Origin: CAYOSF01 sp964406605
GTDB taxonomy: Bacteria; Chloroflexota; Dehalococcoidia; DSTF01; RBG-16-68-14
NCBI GenBank assembly: GCA_964406605.1
Contig: CAYOSF010000006.1
Location: 124,001 to 188,000, forward strand
Length of the DNA stretch: 64,000 bases
Direction: 5' to 3'
Below the pieces are notes generated by a model. That model had not been told where the DNA came from. It saw only the letters and a list, made by a program, of their open reading frames with translations, and did not search any database. This document shows positions 34,382 to 43,334 of this stretch, one piece after another; position 1 is the first letter of the stretch; each line of letters begins with the position of its first letter. The translations under genes were made by a program, and so were the position numbers.

Positions 34382-35410
34382 TCACCCCTCGATGTCGGGG
34401 ACCTCGGCGCCCTCCCGGAACCAGGTAACGGGCCGGTACTCTCGCGGCACGACCCCATCCTGCCTGAACTTCGGGTATCCCAAGACCAGCGAGGAGTTGA
34501 TCGTCCAAGGATCCGCGATGCCCAGCTTCTCCTTCATCGGGGGCACCATGTTGAGTACCTGGCTGAACCCGACCCAGCAGGACCTGATGCCCAGCGAGTT
34601 GGCCACCAGGTTCATGTTCTGCCCACAGATGCCTATGTTGATCTGGGGCCCGCTGATCGCGCGATTGTCACCGGCCAGCAGGATCACCACCGGTGCGTTC
34701 AGGAACGGCGGCCCGTATCGCTTGGAGATGCTGCCCAGGCCGCCCAGAATGATGCGGGGGTCGTAGAGACCGGGGTTCGGGTCGGCTTCATACCCGGCGG
34801 CCAGGTTCTTCACCACTTCGTCGTTCTTGTACAGGTTGTACATACCGTTGAGCACGGCCCATACGGCCTCGTCCATCTCGTGGATGAGGGCCTTGTCCGT
34901 GACGACGACGAACTTCCAGGGCTGGCAGTTGCCCGCGCTGGGTGCGAACCGGCCCGCTTCGAGCACCCTCCGGATCAGAGGCTCCGGCACCGGCATGTCC
35001 TTGTAGTTTCGGACGCTGCGCCGGTAGAAGACGGCCCGCTCGATGGCGTTCCACTCGTCCGGGTTGCCGTCTGCGTCCTTGGGTTCGAGTGGCAGCTTGG
35101 AGGGCAGGGGATGAGGATAGGTGGCGTAGAAGCCCTTCTCCACGCTGTACGCTTCTTCGATGGAGATGGCGTCGTTCGGGCAGGCCACCATGCAGTTGTA
35201 GCAACTGAAGCACTCGTACCCCTCGCCGCCTTCCTTCTGCTTGGGGATGTCGCCTGCCTCTCCCATGTCCCAGGCCCTGAAGGGGCAGTTCTCGAAGCAC
35301 AACTGACACTTGGACCCGCGGGGCCGGGTGCATTTCTCGGTATCGACGACCATCACTCCCATGTGGACGGTTTCCGGACGGAAGACATCCTTCACGTCTT
35401 CCCAAGGCAT
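34382..35410 (-). CDS. Ferredoxin-nitroreductase fusion protein
   Basis: 342 residues. The N-terminal quarter has two [4Fe-4S] sites: C27-x7-C35-x2-C38-x3-C42 and C67-x2-C70-x2-C73-x3-C77. The rest is an FMN-binding nitroreductase fold (FYRRSVRNYKDMPVPEPLIRRVLEAGRFAPSAGNCQPWKF, and INIGICGQNMNLVANSLGI). Such fusions take electrons from ferredoxin and may reduce activated double bonds or nitro groups. GAGGAGG precedes the ATG. It lies between the two inverted thiolase genes. Confidence 0.85.
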   Translation of the reverse strand: MPWEDVKDVFRPETVHMGVMVVDTEKCTRPRGSKCQLCFENCPFRAWDMGEAGDIPKQKEGGEGYECFSCYNCMVACPNDAISIEEAYSVEKGFYATYPHPLPSKLPLEPKDADGNPDEWNAIERAVFYRRSVRNYKDMPVPEPLIRRVLEAGRFAPSAGNCQPWKFVVVTDKALIHEMDEAVWAVLNGMYNLYKNDEVVKNLAAGYEADPNPGLYDPRIILGGLGSISKRYGPPFLNAPVVILLAGDNRAISGPQINIGICGQNMNLVANSLGIRSCWVGFSQVLNMVPPMKEKLGIADPWTINSSLVLGYPKFRQDGVVPREYRPVTWFREGAEVPDIEG

Positions 35411-35826
35411 GGCTACCTCCTCAGCGCATCTTTCCTAGAACTCGTGCAGGCCGGGCTCCGCCAATCTCGATCTGGTGAACTCCCATCGGGCACCTGTCCC
35501 GACCATGAAATGCTAACTATCGTCTCTATCTTCTGTCAACCTGTCTTGCTGTGTTGGGCGAGGATGGGTGGTGTCGATGGGGGATCCCGCCGAAGCTGAA
35601 CTCGTCTTGCTCGGCAGTGTTGGGAGGTGAGGCAAGCATCGCCCTGGTCGACAGAGCAGGACCTGCCCGGAGTGGCTGCCACGACCCTCGCGCTAGGTCT
35701 CTTCTCTTGAGGCCTCCCGCGGCGTGAGGCGGGCTTTTCCGTTCTTGTCCTGACCGCGCACTTGGCCATGAAGGCCGCCTGGGTCCGGAGCCTTCAAGAT
35801 CCCGGTCCCAGCGGCCAGGAGATCGA
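35411..35826. other. Intergenic region between two nitroreductase genes
   Basis: About 416 bases without a convincing gene. A short inverted repeat (GTCCCAG at 35805-35811 and CTGGGAC at 35830-35836) spans the end of the upstream nitroreductase gene and could act as a weak terminator. No promoter is recognised for the fusion gene, though one is expected here. Confidence 0.4.
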
Positions 35827-36654
35827 CTACTGGGACCCGGTTGGTGGCGGGGCGCCTCCAATCGCTACCTGCCACTCCAGGCTGAGCGCATGACTGAGAT
35901 ACTTCAACTCGGCCTCGCGCCAGGGTAGTGGCGCCGGCGTCTGGATCATGCCCTCCTGCTTCAGCTCCTCTTCAACCTCAGGATCCGGCTCGAAGGCCGC
36001 TCCGTGCTCCATCTCGGAGAAGAGGTCTGTGAAGGGCGGCCTGCTCGTCTGGCCGCCGGCCTCCCACGACTCGGCCGGGTAGCCCACGGACATCAGGCAG
36101 ACCGGAATGGCGGTGTCCGGGAGCTTGAGGAGCTTGGCCACTTGCTCCAGCCTGGGGCTGCTCATTAGGCACGTGCCCAGCCCTTCGTCCCAGGCCACCA
36201 TGGTAGCCTGCGCCACGACCTGTCCCACGTCCATGAAGGCGAGCGGCGCCACGGCCATCTGCTCCCAGACGGCGCCGAAGGCGGGACGCAGCCTCGTTTC
36301 GATGATCTCCATCGTCTTCTCAACGTCCTCGCCGATGCGTCGCTGGGCGGCAAGGTTCTTAAGGTCGTCGATCCACTTGTTGACCTCGTAGGACATCTTG
36401 TCGTGGTACCAGAGAATGAAGCAGGGGGCGGTCTCCATCTGCTGGTAGCCCAGGGGAGGGGTAATCGCCTTCATCAGTTCCTCTGACGCCTGCTCTCGCC
36501 AGATCACGACGGCCCGCGCCACCGTTACGTTGCCCACGCACGACGCACGGCGACCTGCTTCCAGCATCTTCTGGATCTTGCTCCGCTCCACCGGTCGGAA
36601 GGGCAGGTAGAAGCGAATGCTACGTCGGTTGCCGATTACCCGCTTGACCTCCAT
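35827..36654 (-). CDS. Nitroreductase family protein
   Basis: 275 residues with the FMN-binding nitroreductase pattern: IGNRRSIRFYLPFRPVERSKIQKMLEAGRRASC, VGQVVAQATMVAWDEGLGTCLMSS and PVCLMSVGYPAESW. It lacks the ferredoxin region of its neighbour. It follows the second thiolase after 31 bases and is probably cotranscribed with it. The substrate is unknown; the context suggests a CoA ester or other activated intermediate of the same pathway. Confidence 0.82.
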   Translation of the reverse strand: MEVKRVIGNRRSIRFYLPFRPVERSKIQKMLEAGRRASCVGNVTVARAVVIWREQASEELMKAITPPLGYQQMETAPCFILWYHDKMSYEVNKWIDDLKNLAAQRRIGEDVEKTMEIIETRLRPAFGAVWEQMAVAPLAFMDVGQVVAQATMVAWDEGLGTCLMSSPRLEQVAKLLKLPDTAIPVCLMSVGYPAESWEAGGQTSRPPFTDLFSEMEHGAAFEPDPEVEEELKQEGMIQTPAPLPWREAELKYLSHALSLEWQVAIGGAPPPTGSQ

Positions 36655-36685
36655 GCCGAACCTGTCCCCTTTCTGCGAGTCTTGC

Positions 36686-37906
36686 CTAGACTGAGAAGAC
36701 GTGGACGGCCGTAGCCGCCGCCTCGCCCCGGACCATGCCGCCGCCGTTCTCCGTCATGCCGGCCTTGGCTCCCTGCACCTGCCTGTCGCCCGCCTCGCCT
36801 CGGAGCTGCACCCAGATCTCGTAGATCTGAGCAACGCCGGTAGCTCCAATGGGGTGGCCCTTTGCCAGCAGACCACCGCTGGTATTTACGGGTATCCGGC
36901 CGCCGATCTCGGTGGCGCCTTCATCGATGAGCCGCGCACCCTCACCCTGTCCGCAGAGACCGAGTTCCTCGTACAGGGAGAGCTCTGCGGGCGCGGTGGC
37001 GTCGTGCACCTCGATGAGATTCATGTCTTCGATCGTCATGCCCGCCATCTCTAGCGCCTTTCGGGCGGCGCGGGGCGTTTCCCCACCCACCTCTTGCGGC
37101 TTCTCTGACCCGGAAACCAGGGCCGAGCCGCGCACCCAGATTGGCTTGGTGGTGTACTGGCGCGCCTTCTCCTCGCTGACCAGGATCGCCGCCGCCGCGC
37201 CGTCACCGATGGGCGAGCACATGAGGCGCGTGAGTGGCTCCGACACCATGGGCGATGCCAGGATCTCCTCTATCGTGTAGCGGTCCTGGTACTGGGAATG
37301 CGGGTTGAGGGCGCCGTTGTTGTGGTTCTTCACGGAAATCTGGGCGTAATGCTCCTTCGTGGTCCCGTACTGCGCCATGTGGGCCCGGGCGCCCGCCGCG
37401 TAGATGTCCATGAAGAGGCTGCGCGACTTGCCGGCGCCGCTCTCGCCTCCCGACTTCTGCTCCGACGGGGGCTTGAGACGCTGCATGATCTCGCGGAGCT
37501 GTTCGACGTCGACGGCGGCGCCGATCGCCGACAGCGTCCGGGCCTTGTCCTCCGAGTACATCTTCTCCACGCCGACCGCCAGCGCCACGTCGTACATGCC
37601 GGACGCGACGTAGAGCCAGGCAAGCTGGAACGCCGTGGACGAGCTGGCGCAGGCGTTCTCCGCGTTCACCATGGGGATCTTGTCGATGCCCATCTCTCGC
37701 AGCACGACCTGGGCGCGGACGCACTCCTGGCCCGTGATAAGCCCGGCGGTCGCGTTGCCGACGACGGCGACCTCCAGTGCGCTCTTGTCCATACTGGCGG
37801 ACTCCAGAGCAGCCGTCACCGCCTCGTCAGTCAGAGACTTGAGCCCGCGATCCTGATACTTGCCAAAGCGCGTCATGCCCGCGCCGACGATTGCTATGTT
37901 CCTCAT
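36686..37906 (-). CDS. SCP-x-like thiolase family protein (second copy, inverted)
   Basis: 406 residues, the same length as the first thiolase and very similar along its whole length: both contain ENACASSSTAFQLAWLYVAS, EPLTRLMC and EVHDATAPAELSLYEELGL. It too lacks the CGGG cysteine (TENGGGMVRGEAAAT). AAAGGA precedes the ATG at 37906; the frame extending to 37936 is rejected. It heads a unit with the nitroreductase. The two copies could cleave different intermediates or act as a mixed complex. Confidence 0.88.
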   Translation of the reverse strand: MRNIAIVGAGMTRFGKYQDRGLKSLTDEAVTAALESASMDKSALEVAVVGNATAGLITGQECVRAQVVLREMGIDKIPMVNAENACASSSTAFQLAWLYVASGMYDVALAVGVEKMYSEDKARTLSAIGAAVDVEQLREIMQRLKPPSEQKSGGESGAGKSRSLFMDIYAAGARAHMAQYGTTKEHYAQISVKNHNNGALNPHSQYQDRYTIEEILASPMVSEPLTRLMCSPIGDGAAAAILVSEEKARQYTTKPIWVRGSALVSGSEKPQEVGGETPRAARKALEMAGMTIEDMNLIEVHDATAPAELSLYEELGLCGQGEGARLIDEGATEIGGRIPVNTSGGLLAKGHPIGATGVAQIYEIWVQLRGEAGDRQVQGAKAGMTENGGGMVRGEAAATAVHVFSV

Positions 37907-38267
37907 GCCAGTGTCCTTTCGGTCAGATTCTCCCAAGGGGGGTCAAAGCCGCGTCATAATACCACACGCGCCGAGTGGTTCGCGACCGGCGCGGTGTGTT
38001 AGAACAGTAGGGCATTGAGAGGGGAAGAGTGGGTCTGGAAGGCCTGTCTTGCAGGGATCGCGTGTCCGGGCGGACGAAGGCCTGAGTGGGCGAGGCGCTC
38101 TCGGCGAGCGACCGGGACGACAGGGCAAGAAGATCCAGGCGTGACATACCATTCGGCCCGTCTGGACGGGCCGTTCGGCCCTTACCGGGTTTACTTAGCA
38201 ATCGCTAAATTATACGACGTAGAGCCACACCTGACGGATATCTATTCTTTGCGAGCAGGAGCCGGAC
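37907..38267. other. Divergent intergenic region upstream of the FAD oxidoreductase operon
   Basis: 361 bases between the inverted thiolase and the FAD oxidoreductase operon. The right end, from about 38180, is distinctly AT-rich compared with its surroundings and holds the operator-like repeat at 38195-38208. No coding frame is convincing. Confidence 0.45.
38190..38216 (+). promoter_or_regulatory. Promoter with operator-like inverted repeat
   Basis: TTTACT (38190-38195) and TATACG (38211-38216) are candidate -35 and -10 elements with a short 15-base spacer. Between them lies TTAGCAATCGCTAA (38195-38208), a 5-base-pair inverted repeat around AATC. A repressor, perhaps TetR-like, bound there would block polymerase. 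The gene starts at 38268. Confidence 0.4.
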
Positions 38268-39854
38268 ATGGCTGATATGACGTTCGATGCTATTATCATT
38301 GGCGCAGGGCACAACGGGTTGGCTCTGGGCACATACCTGGCCAAGTGTGGCTGGGAGGTGGCGATCTTCGAGGCGCGAACGGAAGAGGGCGGCGGCCTTT
38401 GCACTGAGGAGTTGACCCGCCCCGGTTTTCTCCACAACGTGCACTGCAACTACCATACCCTCGTCGGCGTCTGTCCTGTCTATGACCATCTGGACCTGTA
38501 CAGCCACGGCCTGGAGTACGTCCACCCGCCGGTGCAGATGGGGAGCGTCTTCAGCGATGGCACCGCGCTGACCGTTCACACGGACATCGACAAGACGTGC
38601 GCCTCGTTCGCCCGCTTCTCCGAGAAGGATGCCGAGACGTTCCGGCGGCTGCATGACGAGGTGAAGGGGTACCTTGACCTCATCCTGGGCACCCTGATGT
38701 TTTCGCCGCCCATCCCGCTCCTGGATATCACCAAGGCCCTGGCGCTGTGGAAGGTGTCCGACATATCGGAGTTCCTCAGCGTCCATTTGCGCAACATGAC
38801 CATTACGGAATTCCTGGACCAGCACTTTGAAAGCGAGAAGGTGAAAGCCCAGCTTGCGTTCCAGGCCGCGATTTCCGGGTATTCGACGGACCGCAAGGGG
38901 CTGGCCGTCTCCTTCTCGCTGCTGGTCGGAAAGATGGAGAACTGGCACGTGTGTGTCGGCGGCTCGCACGCGCTCGCCCACGCGCTGTGGGAGGGATTCG
39001 CTCATGCAGGCGGCAGCGTCTATATCAACACGCCGGTCGCCGGCATCTTGACCGAGAACGGTCGCGCCACCGGCGTGCGGCTGTACGACGACAGCGAGGT
39101 CAAGGCACGGCACGTGGTGTGCAGCAGCATCGACTTGGAGCAGACGTTCCTCAAGATGTTGCCGCGAGAGAAGCTGCCGCCGGAGTTGGTCCAGCAGGTC
39201 GAGAACGCGTCGCACATGGACTGGTCCTACTACAGTGCTCACCTGGCCCTGCGTGAGCCGCCCCAGTACAAGGCGGCCGAGTTCGATCCGGATATCCAAC
39301 AGGCATGGGTGCTGAACGCCGGATATGAATCGGTGGCGGAGTTGAACCAGGAATGGGAGACGGTTCGGGCGGGCAAGCTGCCCGACCCCAAGCCCAACTG
39401 TGCCGTCAACACGCTCTTCGATCCATCGGACGCGCCCGAAGGGTTCTACACCGGTCTGATGCGCCAGTTTGCCCCCATCGGCATCGGAAAGGGTGGCATC
39501 GAGGCCTGGGACGAGATGGGCCGTGGGTACGGCGAACGCTGCATCGATGCGTGGACCAACTATGCTCCTAACATCAGGGGTGCTGTGATCGAGTGGGTTC
39601 CCTACACGCCCCTGGATATCTCGCGCCGCATGATCAACATGGTGCGAGGCGACTGGATGGGCGGCCTCATCGATCTGGAGAACCTGCTGACGGAGCGCCC
39701 GACATCGCCGCTGTCCCAATACCGGACGCCCTTTGAGGGGCTGTACATGTGTGGCGCCACCAATCATCCTCACGGATTCATCACCTTCGCGCCCGGCTTC
39801 AATGCGTTGCAGGTCATCGCGGAGGACCACGGACTGGAGCGATGGTGGCAGTAG
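38268..39854 (+). CDS. Phytoene-desaturase-like FAD oxidoreductase (first copy)
   Basis: 528 residues. The N-terminal FAD motif is AIIIGAGHNGLALGTYLAKCGWEVAIFEAR, with the second motif region GGSHALAHALWEGFAHAGGSVYINTPV and C-terminal GLYMCGATNHPHGFITFAPGFNALQV, as in CrtI-type desaturases and isomerases. Such enzymes act on hydrophobic polyisoprenoid or related substrates. Its last 13 bases overlap an SCP2-like gene. No signal peptide is present. The exact reaction is unknown. Confidence 0.85.
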   Translation: MADMTFDAIIIGAGHNGLALGTYLAKCGWEVAIFEARTEEGGGLCTEELTRPGFLHNVHCNYHTLVGVCPVYDHLDLYSHGLEYVHPPVQMGSVFSDGTALTVHTDIDKTCASFARFSEKDAETFRRLHDEVKGYLDLILGTLMFSPPIPLLDITKALALWKVSDISEFLSVHLRNMTITEFLDQHFESEKVKAQLAFQAAISGYSTDRKGLAVSFSLLVGKMENWHVCVGGSHALAHALWEGFAHAGGSVYINTPVAGILTENGRATGVRLYDDSEVKARHVVCSSIDLEQTFLKMLPREKLPPELVQQVENASHMDWSYYSAHLALREPPQYKAAEFDPDIQQAWVLNAGYESVAELNQEWETVRAGKLPDPKPNCAVNTLFDPSDAPEGFYTGLMRQFAPIGIGKGGIEAWDEMGRGYGERCIDAWTNYAPNIRGAVIEWVPYTPLDISRRMINMVRGDWMGGLIDLENLLTERPTSPLSQYRTPFEGLYMCGATNHPHGFITFAPGFNALQVIAEDHGLERWWQ

Positions 39855-40381
39855 ACAACGCGGCAGCGATCGGCGAAGGCGTGTCCGTCACTCTCGCGGC
39901 CGGCGACGAGGCGAGCGGGCTGGCGCGCATCATCGGCATGTACGTCGAACAGATGGTGCGCGAGTCGATCGAGAAGAGGGCCCAGGCGGCCGGGCTGCGG
40001 GGTCGCCTCGGCATTCGCGCCCGCGAGGGCGACATTGCGGTTACCGTCGTCTTCGGTGAAGACGGCATCACTATCGAGGAGGGTCTGGGAGAGCCGGACG
40101 CCGTCATCAGCGGAGAGATCGAGTTCCTGATGAACGTGCTGGCCGGCCGCGCCAATCCTGCCCTGGAGATCTGCCGCGGAAGGCTCTCGGTCCGACCCAG
40201 CCTCCGCAGGCCTGTGTTTGGCTATGGGGCATACCGTCTGATGCGCCTTGAGGACGTTCGTGTGTGGAGCGGCCTGCCCCGCGCTCCGCTGGCGATGGCG
40301 CTCGGTGCGATGTTCGCACTGGGTGTCCTTTTGCTGGTATGGCAACTCAGACGGAGGACTTCGGGAGGTGCCGATGCCTGA
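39842..40381 (+). CDS. SCP2-like lipid-binding protein with C-terminal membrane anchor
   Basis: About 179 residues. The middle resembles the SCP2 sterol-carrier fold (VVFGEDGITIEEGLGEPDAVISGEIEFLMNVLAGRANPALEICRGRLSVRP). A single membrane helix follows at the C-terminus (LAMALGAMFALGVLLLVWQLRRR), which would tether the carrier to the membrane. Its ATG overlaps the FAD oxidoreductase stop by 13 bases and its stop overlaps the next ATG by eight (ATGCCTGA). GTG codons at 39845 and 39848 are alternative starts. Confidence 0.68.
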   Translation: MVAVDNAAAIGEGVSVTLAAGDEASGLARIIGMYVEQMVRESIEKRAQAAGLRGRLGIRAREGDIAVTVVFGEDGITIEEGLGEPDAVISGEIEFLMNVLAGRANPALEICRGRLSVRPSLRRPVFGYGAYRLMRLEDVRVWSGLPRAPLAMALGAMFALGVLLLVWQLRRRTSGGADA

Positions 40382-41987
40382 TGCAAGCTACGACGCAGTG
40401 ATCATCGGTGCGGGCCATAACGGGCTCACCCTTGCGGCCTACCTGGCGAAGGCCGGCATGTCGGTCGGCGTGTTCGAGCGTCGCCACGAAGACGGCGGCG
40501 GCGCCAACACCGAAGAGCCCACCGTGCCCGGCTTCCACCACAACCTCCATGCCCAATACATGGAGTTCATTGAGTACATGCCCATCTACCACGACTTCGA
40601 GCTGGAGAAGTGGGGTGCCCGCATGATCTATCCAGACGTGCAACTGGGCATCACGTTTGCGGACGGCCGGCCGCCGCTCATTATCTACCGGCCTGATCCT
40701 GAACTCGACAAGAAGACCCACAAGAGCATCTCTGAGCACTCTAAGCATGACGCTGACGTCTGGTGCGAGATGAAGCGCAAGCTCATGGAGCAGGACAAGC
40801 TGGTAGCTGCCTCTCTGTACAGTCCCGGGGAGGCGGAGGAGAACGGGCAGGCGGCCATGGCCATGATGGGCGCCGGAATGAAGCTCTGGTCGGATCTCGG
40901 TCTGAAGTTCACGGACCTCGGCAAGACGCCCAAGGTTATCATCGACAGTCTGTTCGAGTCGACTGAGATGAGGGCGCTCATGTACCGGCAGTGCATCGAA
41001 TGGGGAAGCAACGTGCACGCGGGCAACGGCTACGGCTTCCTTGTTTCGGTGCTCTGGCTGAGCGCCATCCACAGGATGTCTGTGGGGGGAACGCACACGC
41101 TGTTTCACGCGATGGCCAATGCAGCCCTCAAGCAGGGGGTCAGCATGCGCTTCCGGGCGCACGTCGTGCAGATCCTGCTCAAGAACGGACGGGCCTCCGG
41201 CGTCAAGCTCGCGGACGGCAAGGAGATCGAGGCGAAGAAGCTGGTCGCCTCCAACGTGGATCCCAGGCAGACGTTCGTCGACTTCATTGGGGAGCAGAAC
41301 CTGGAGGCGTTCCGGCTGGAGCGGCTCGCCCACTGGCGTTTCGGACCGGAGCACGTGCTGGGTACGCCGTCGTTTGCGCTCCATGAGGCGCCCAAGTACA
41401 AGTCCGCGAAGTGGAACGAGGACATCAACCGCTGCTTCTACACGGTTGTCGGCTTCGAAACGGGGGAGCAGATGTCGGACTACATCCTCGAGGCCTACGG
41501 TGGGGCGATACCCAGCCGGCCGGGCGCCGGAACCTGGGTGAACTCCCTGTGGGACCCGACGCAGGCGCCGCCCGGCAAGCACGCGATGAACGGCTGGTTC
41601 TTCTTCCCCCGTGCCTCCTGCCTGTCGCCGGAGGAGTGGGACGAGGTGCGCCTCACCTATAACGACAAGTTCCTGAAGCTGTGGGGTGAGTACGCCCCCA
41701 ACATGACGCGAGACAACGTCATCGCCGACAAGCTGTACACGTCATTCGATATCGAGAAGAAGGTCTTCATGCCGGAGGGCGACTTCTCGCACGGTCGCGC
41801 GGGCGCGGGTGCGGCCGCGACGTTCAGAAGCTACCAGTTCAGAACGGAGATCCCCGGTCTGTACCAGTGCGGCGCGTCGGTGGGCGGCGGCGGGATCAGC
41901 ACCGCGCCCGGCTACAGCGCCTTCAAAGTGATCTGCAAGGACTACGACCTGCCCAAGGTCTGGCAGCAGTCGTATCGGGACTACTAA
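40374..41987 (+). CDS. Phytoene-desaturase-like FAD oxidoreductase (second copy)
   Basis: 537 residues. FAD motif AVIIGAGHNGLTLAAYLAKAGMSVGVFERR; second region GGTHTLFHAMANAALKQGVSMRFRAHV; C-terminal GLYQCGASVGGGGISTAPGYSAFKVI. It is homologous to the first copy but clearly diverged, so it probably acts on a related intermediate. GGGAGGTG precedes the ATG at 40374; the frame extending to 40248 overlaps the SCP2-like gene and is rejected. An SCP2 gene follows after 11 bases. Confidence 0.85.
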   Translation: MPDASYDAVIIGAGHNGLTLAAYLAKAGMSVGVFERRHEDGGGANTEEPTVPGFHHNLHAQYMEFIEYMPIYHDFELEKWGARMIYPDVQLGITFADGRPPLIIYRPDPELDKKTHKSISEHSKHDADVWCEMKRKLMEQDKLVAASLYSPGEAEENGQAAMAMMGAGMKLWSDLGLKFTDLGKTPKVIIDSLFESTEMRALMYRQCIEWGSNVHAGNGYGFLVSVLWLSAIHRMSVGGTHTLFHAMANAALKQGVSMRFRAHVVQILLKNGRASGVKLADGKEIEAKKLVASNVDPRQTFVDFIGEQNLEAFRLERLAHWRFGPEHVLGTPSFALHEAPKYKSAKWNEDINRCFYTVVGFETGEQMSDYILEAYGGAIPSRPGAGTWVNSLWDPTQAPPGKHAMNGWFFFPRASCLSPEEWDEVRLTYNDKFLKLWGEYAPNMTRDNVIADKLYTSFDIEKKVFMPEGDFSHGRAGAGAAATFRSYQFRTEIPGLYQCGASVGGGGISTAPGYSAFKVICKDYDLPKVWQQSYRDY

Positions 41988-41998
41988 GGGAGCACGCC

Positions 41999-42442
41999 AT
42001 GCCGGACATCTACACCGCACAGTGGTACGAGAGTCTCAAGGAGATCCTCAACCGCAGCGAAGAAGTGACCAAGAGTGCGCCTCGCGGGACCTGGCACGTG
42101 CTGGCCGAGATCCGCGGCGACGGTGCGTCGCCGTACTTGGCGAAGGATGAAGTGAAGCGTTTCGGCATTGTCCTCAACGACGGCAAGTGCGACAAGTACG
42201 AAGAGTTGACGGAAGCGCCGCCGCGGAAGGACTTCCAGTTCATCCTGGACATACCGGCCAAGCTCTTCGAAGAGATCGTTGCCAGCGAGGCTGATCCAGT
42301 GCAGGCCGGCCTCAAGGGCGCCATCAAGATCACGGGCGACATGCGCGTGCTGATTCAGAACGCGGAGTTGGTGAATATCCTCGCGACGATCTACCAGCGA
42401 GACGTGGAGACGGACTGGCCCAAGGGAAAGCCTCCCTACTAG
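41999..42442 (+). CDS. SCP2 sterol-binding domain protein
   Basis: 147 residues made almost entirely of an SCP2 domain: WHVLAEIRGDG, KDFQFILDIPAKLFEEIVA, DPVQAGLKGAIKITGDMRVLIQNAELVNIL. SCP2 domains bind sterols or acyl-CoA in a hydrophobic tunnel. There is no membrane anchor, unlike the SCP2-like protein three frames upstream. It closes the four-gene coupled unit; AGGGAG precedes its ATG. Its presence supports a hydrophobic substrate. Confidence 0.85.
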   Translation: MPDIYTAQWYESLKEILNRSEEVTKSAPRGTWHVLAEIRGDGASPYLAKDEVKRFGIVLNDGKCDKYEELTEAPPRKDFQFILDIPAKLFEEIVASEADPVQAGLKGAIKITGDMRVLIQNAELVNILATIYQRDVETDWPKGKPPY

Positions 42443-42666
42443 GGGTGCGTCCGGCTAGTGCCCGGGAGATGAGATCTGAGCGGCCGAACACACCAACTGC
42501 GGTCCTCGAGTGAGAACGGAGGGGCAAGTGACCCCTCTTGTCGCTCGTGCGAAGTTCGCCAGCGCGGCCAGCGCTAACGTCGCTTCATACATGGCCCAGA
42601 CAGGCCGTATCTCTCGCGTGATGACCGTGGATATAGTGAAGACAGAGTGAGGAAAGGAGCGCAGCC

Positions 42667-43317
42667 ATGCTCGTGCGCCGCAGCGATGCCAAAGCAAAGG
42701 ATCTCTTGAATCCAACCGGTTCGGGATGGCGAAGGGCACAGACCGAGCAGGCAGTGCTGTCTCCCACGCCGTTGGACATTCAACCGGCGGAGTACGTGAT
42801 CGTTTCCTGGAAAGGACGGCCCTACGGCACGGCGACCAGCATGCAGGTGGGCGCTCTCCACAACGGGAAGGAGATCTTCTTCCGCCTGGTGTGGGATGAC
42901 GGCTTCGCCGACGACAAGATCAACGACATCAACCAGTTCGTGGACGCGGCGGCCGTGATGTTCCCGTTGGTGCCTGAGGCGCCGCTTATTGGTATGGGAA
43001 CGACGGGGCAGCCGGTCAACACCTGGCACTGGCGGGCCGACTGGGCGGAGCCGAAGAACGTGCTCACGGAGGGAATGGGAAGCACGTTGAGTCGCGACGA
43101 TCCGGCGCTCGCGGCTCAGGCGCGCCACGCCCGGGGCCAATGGAGCGTGGTAATAGGTCGATCGCTCAGCGTGAAAGGCGCGCCGACGGGCACTGCCCCG
43201 CTCGCTCCCGGCGACACCACCAAGGTGGCGTTCGCGATCTGGCAGGGCTCCAACCAGGAGCGGGCCGGGATAAAGGCCTTCACGCCTGATTGGCTGGAGC
43301 TGCAGATCGAGGCGTAG
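42667..43317 (+). CDS. Heme-binding gamma subunit of a type II DMSO-reductase-family enzyme
   Basis: 216 residues resembling the gamma subunits of ethylbenzene dehydrogenase, dimethylsulfide dehydrogenase and selenate reductase. Likely axial heme b ligands are M110 (PLIGMGTTGQPVNTWHW) and K203 (GIKAFTPDWLEL), matching the Met/Lys pair of EbdC. It would pass electrons from the beta subunit to an outside acceptor. No signal peptide is present, unlike EbdC. AAGGAG precedes the ATG. It opens the molybdoenzyme gene block; a TATAGT at 42632-42637 could be its -10. Confidence 0.8.
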   Translation: MLVRRSDAKAKDLLNPTGSGWRRAQTEQAVLSPTPLDIQPAEYVIVSWKGRPYGTATSMQVGALHNGKEIFFRLVWDDGFADDKINDINQFVDAAAVMFPLVPEAPLIGMGTTGQPVNTWHWRADWAEPKNVLTEGMGSTLSRDDPALAAQARHARGQWSVVIGRSLSVKGAPTGTAPLAPGDTTKVAFAIWQGSNQERAGIKAFTPDWLELQIEA

Positions 43318-43334
43318 GAACCAGGGGCGCTCTC

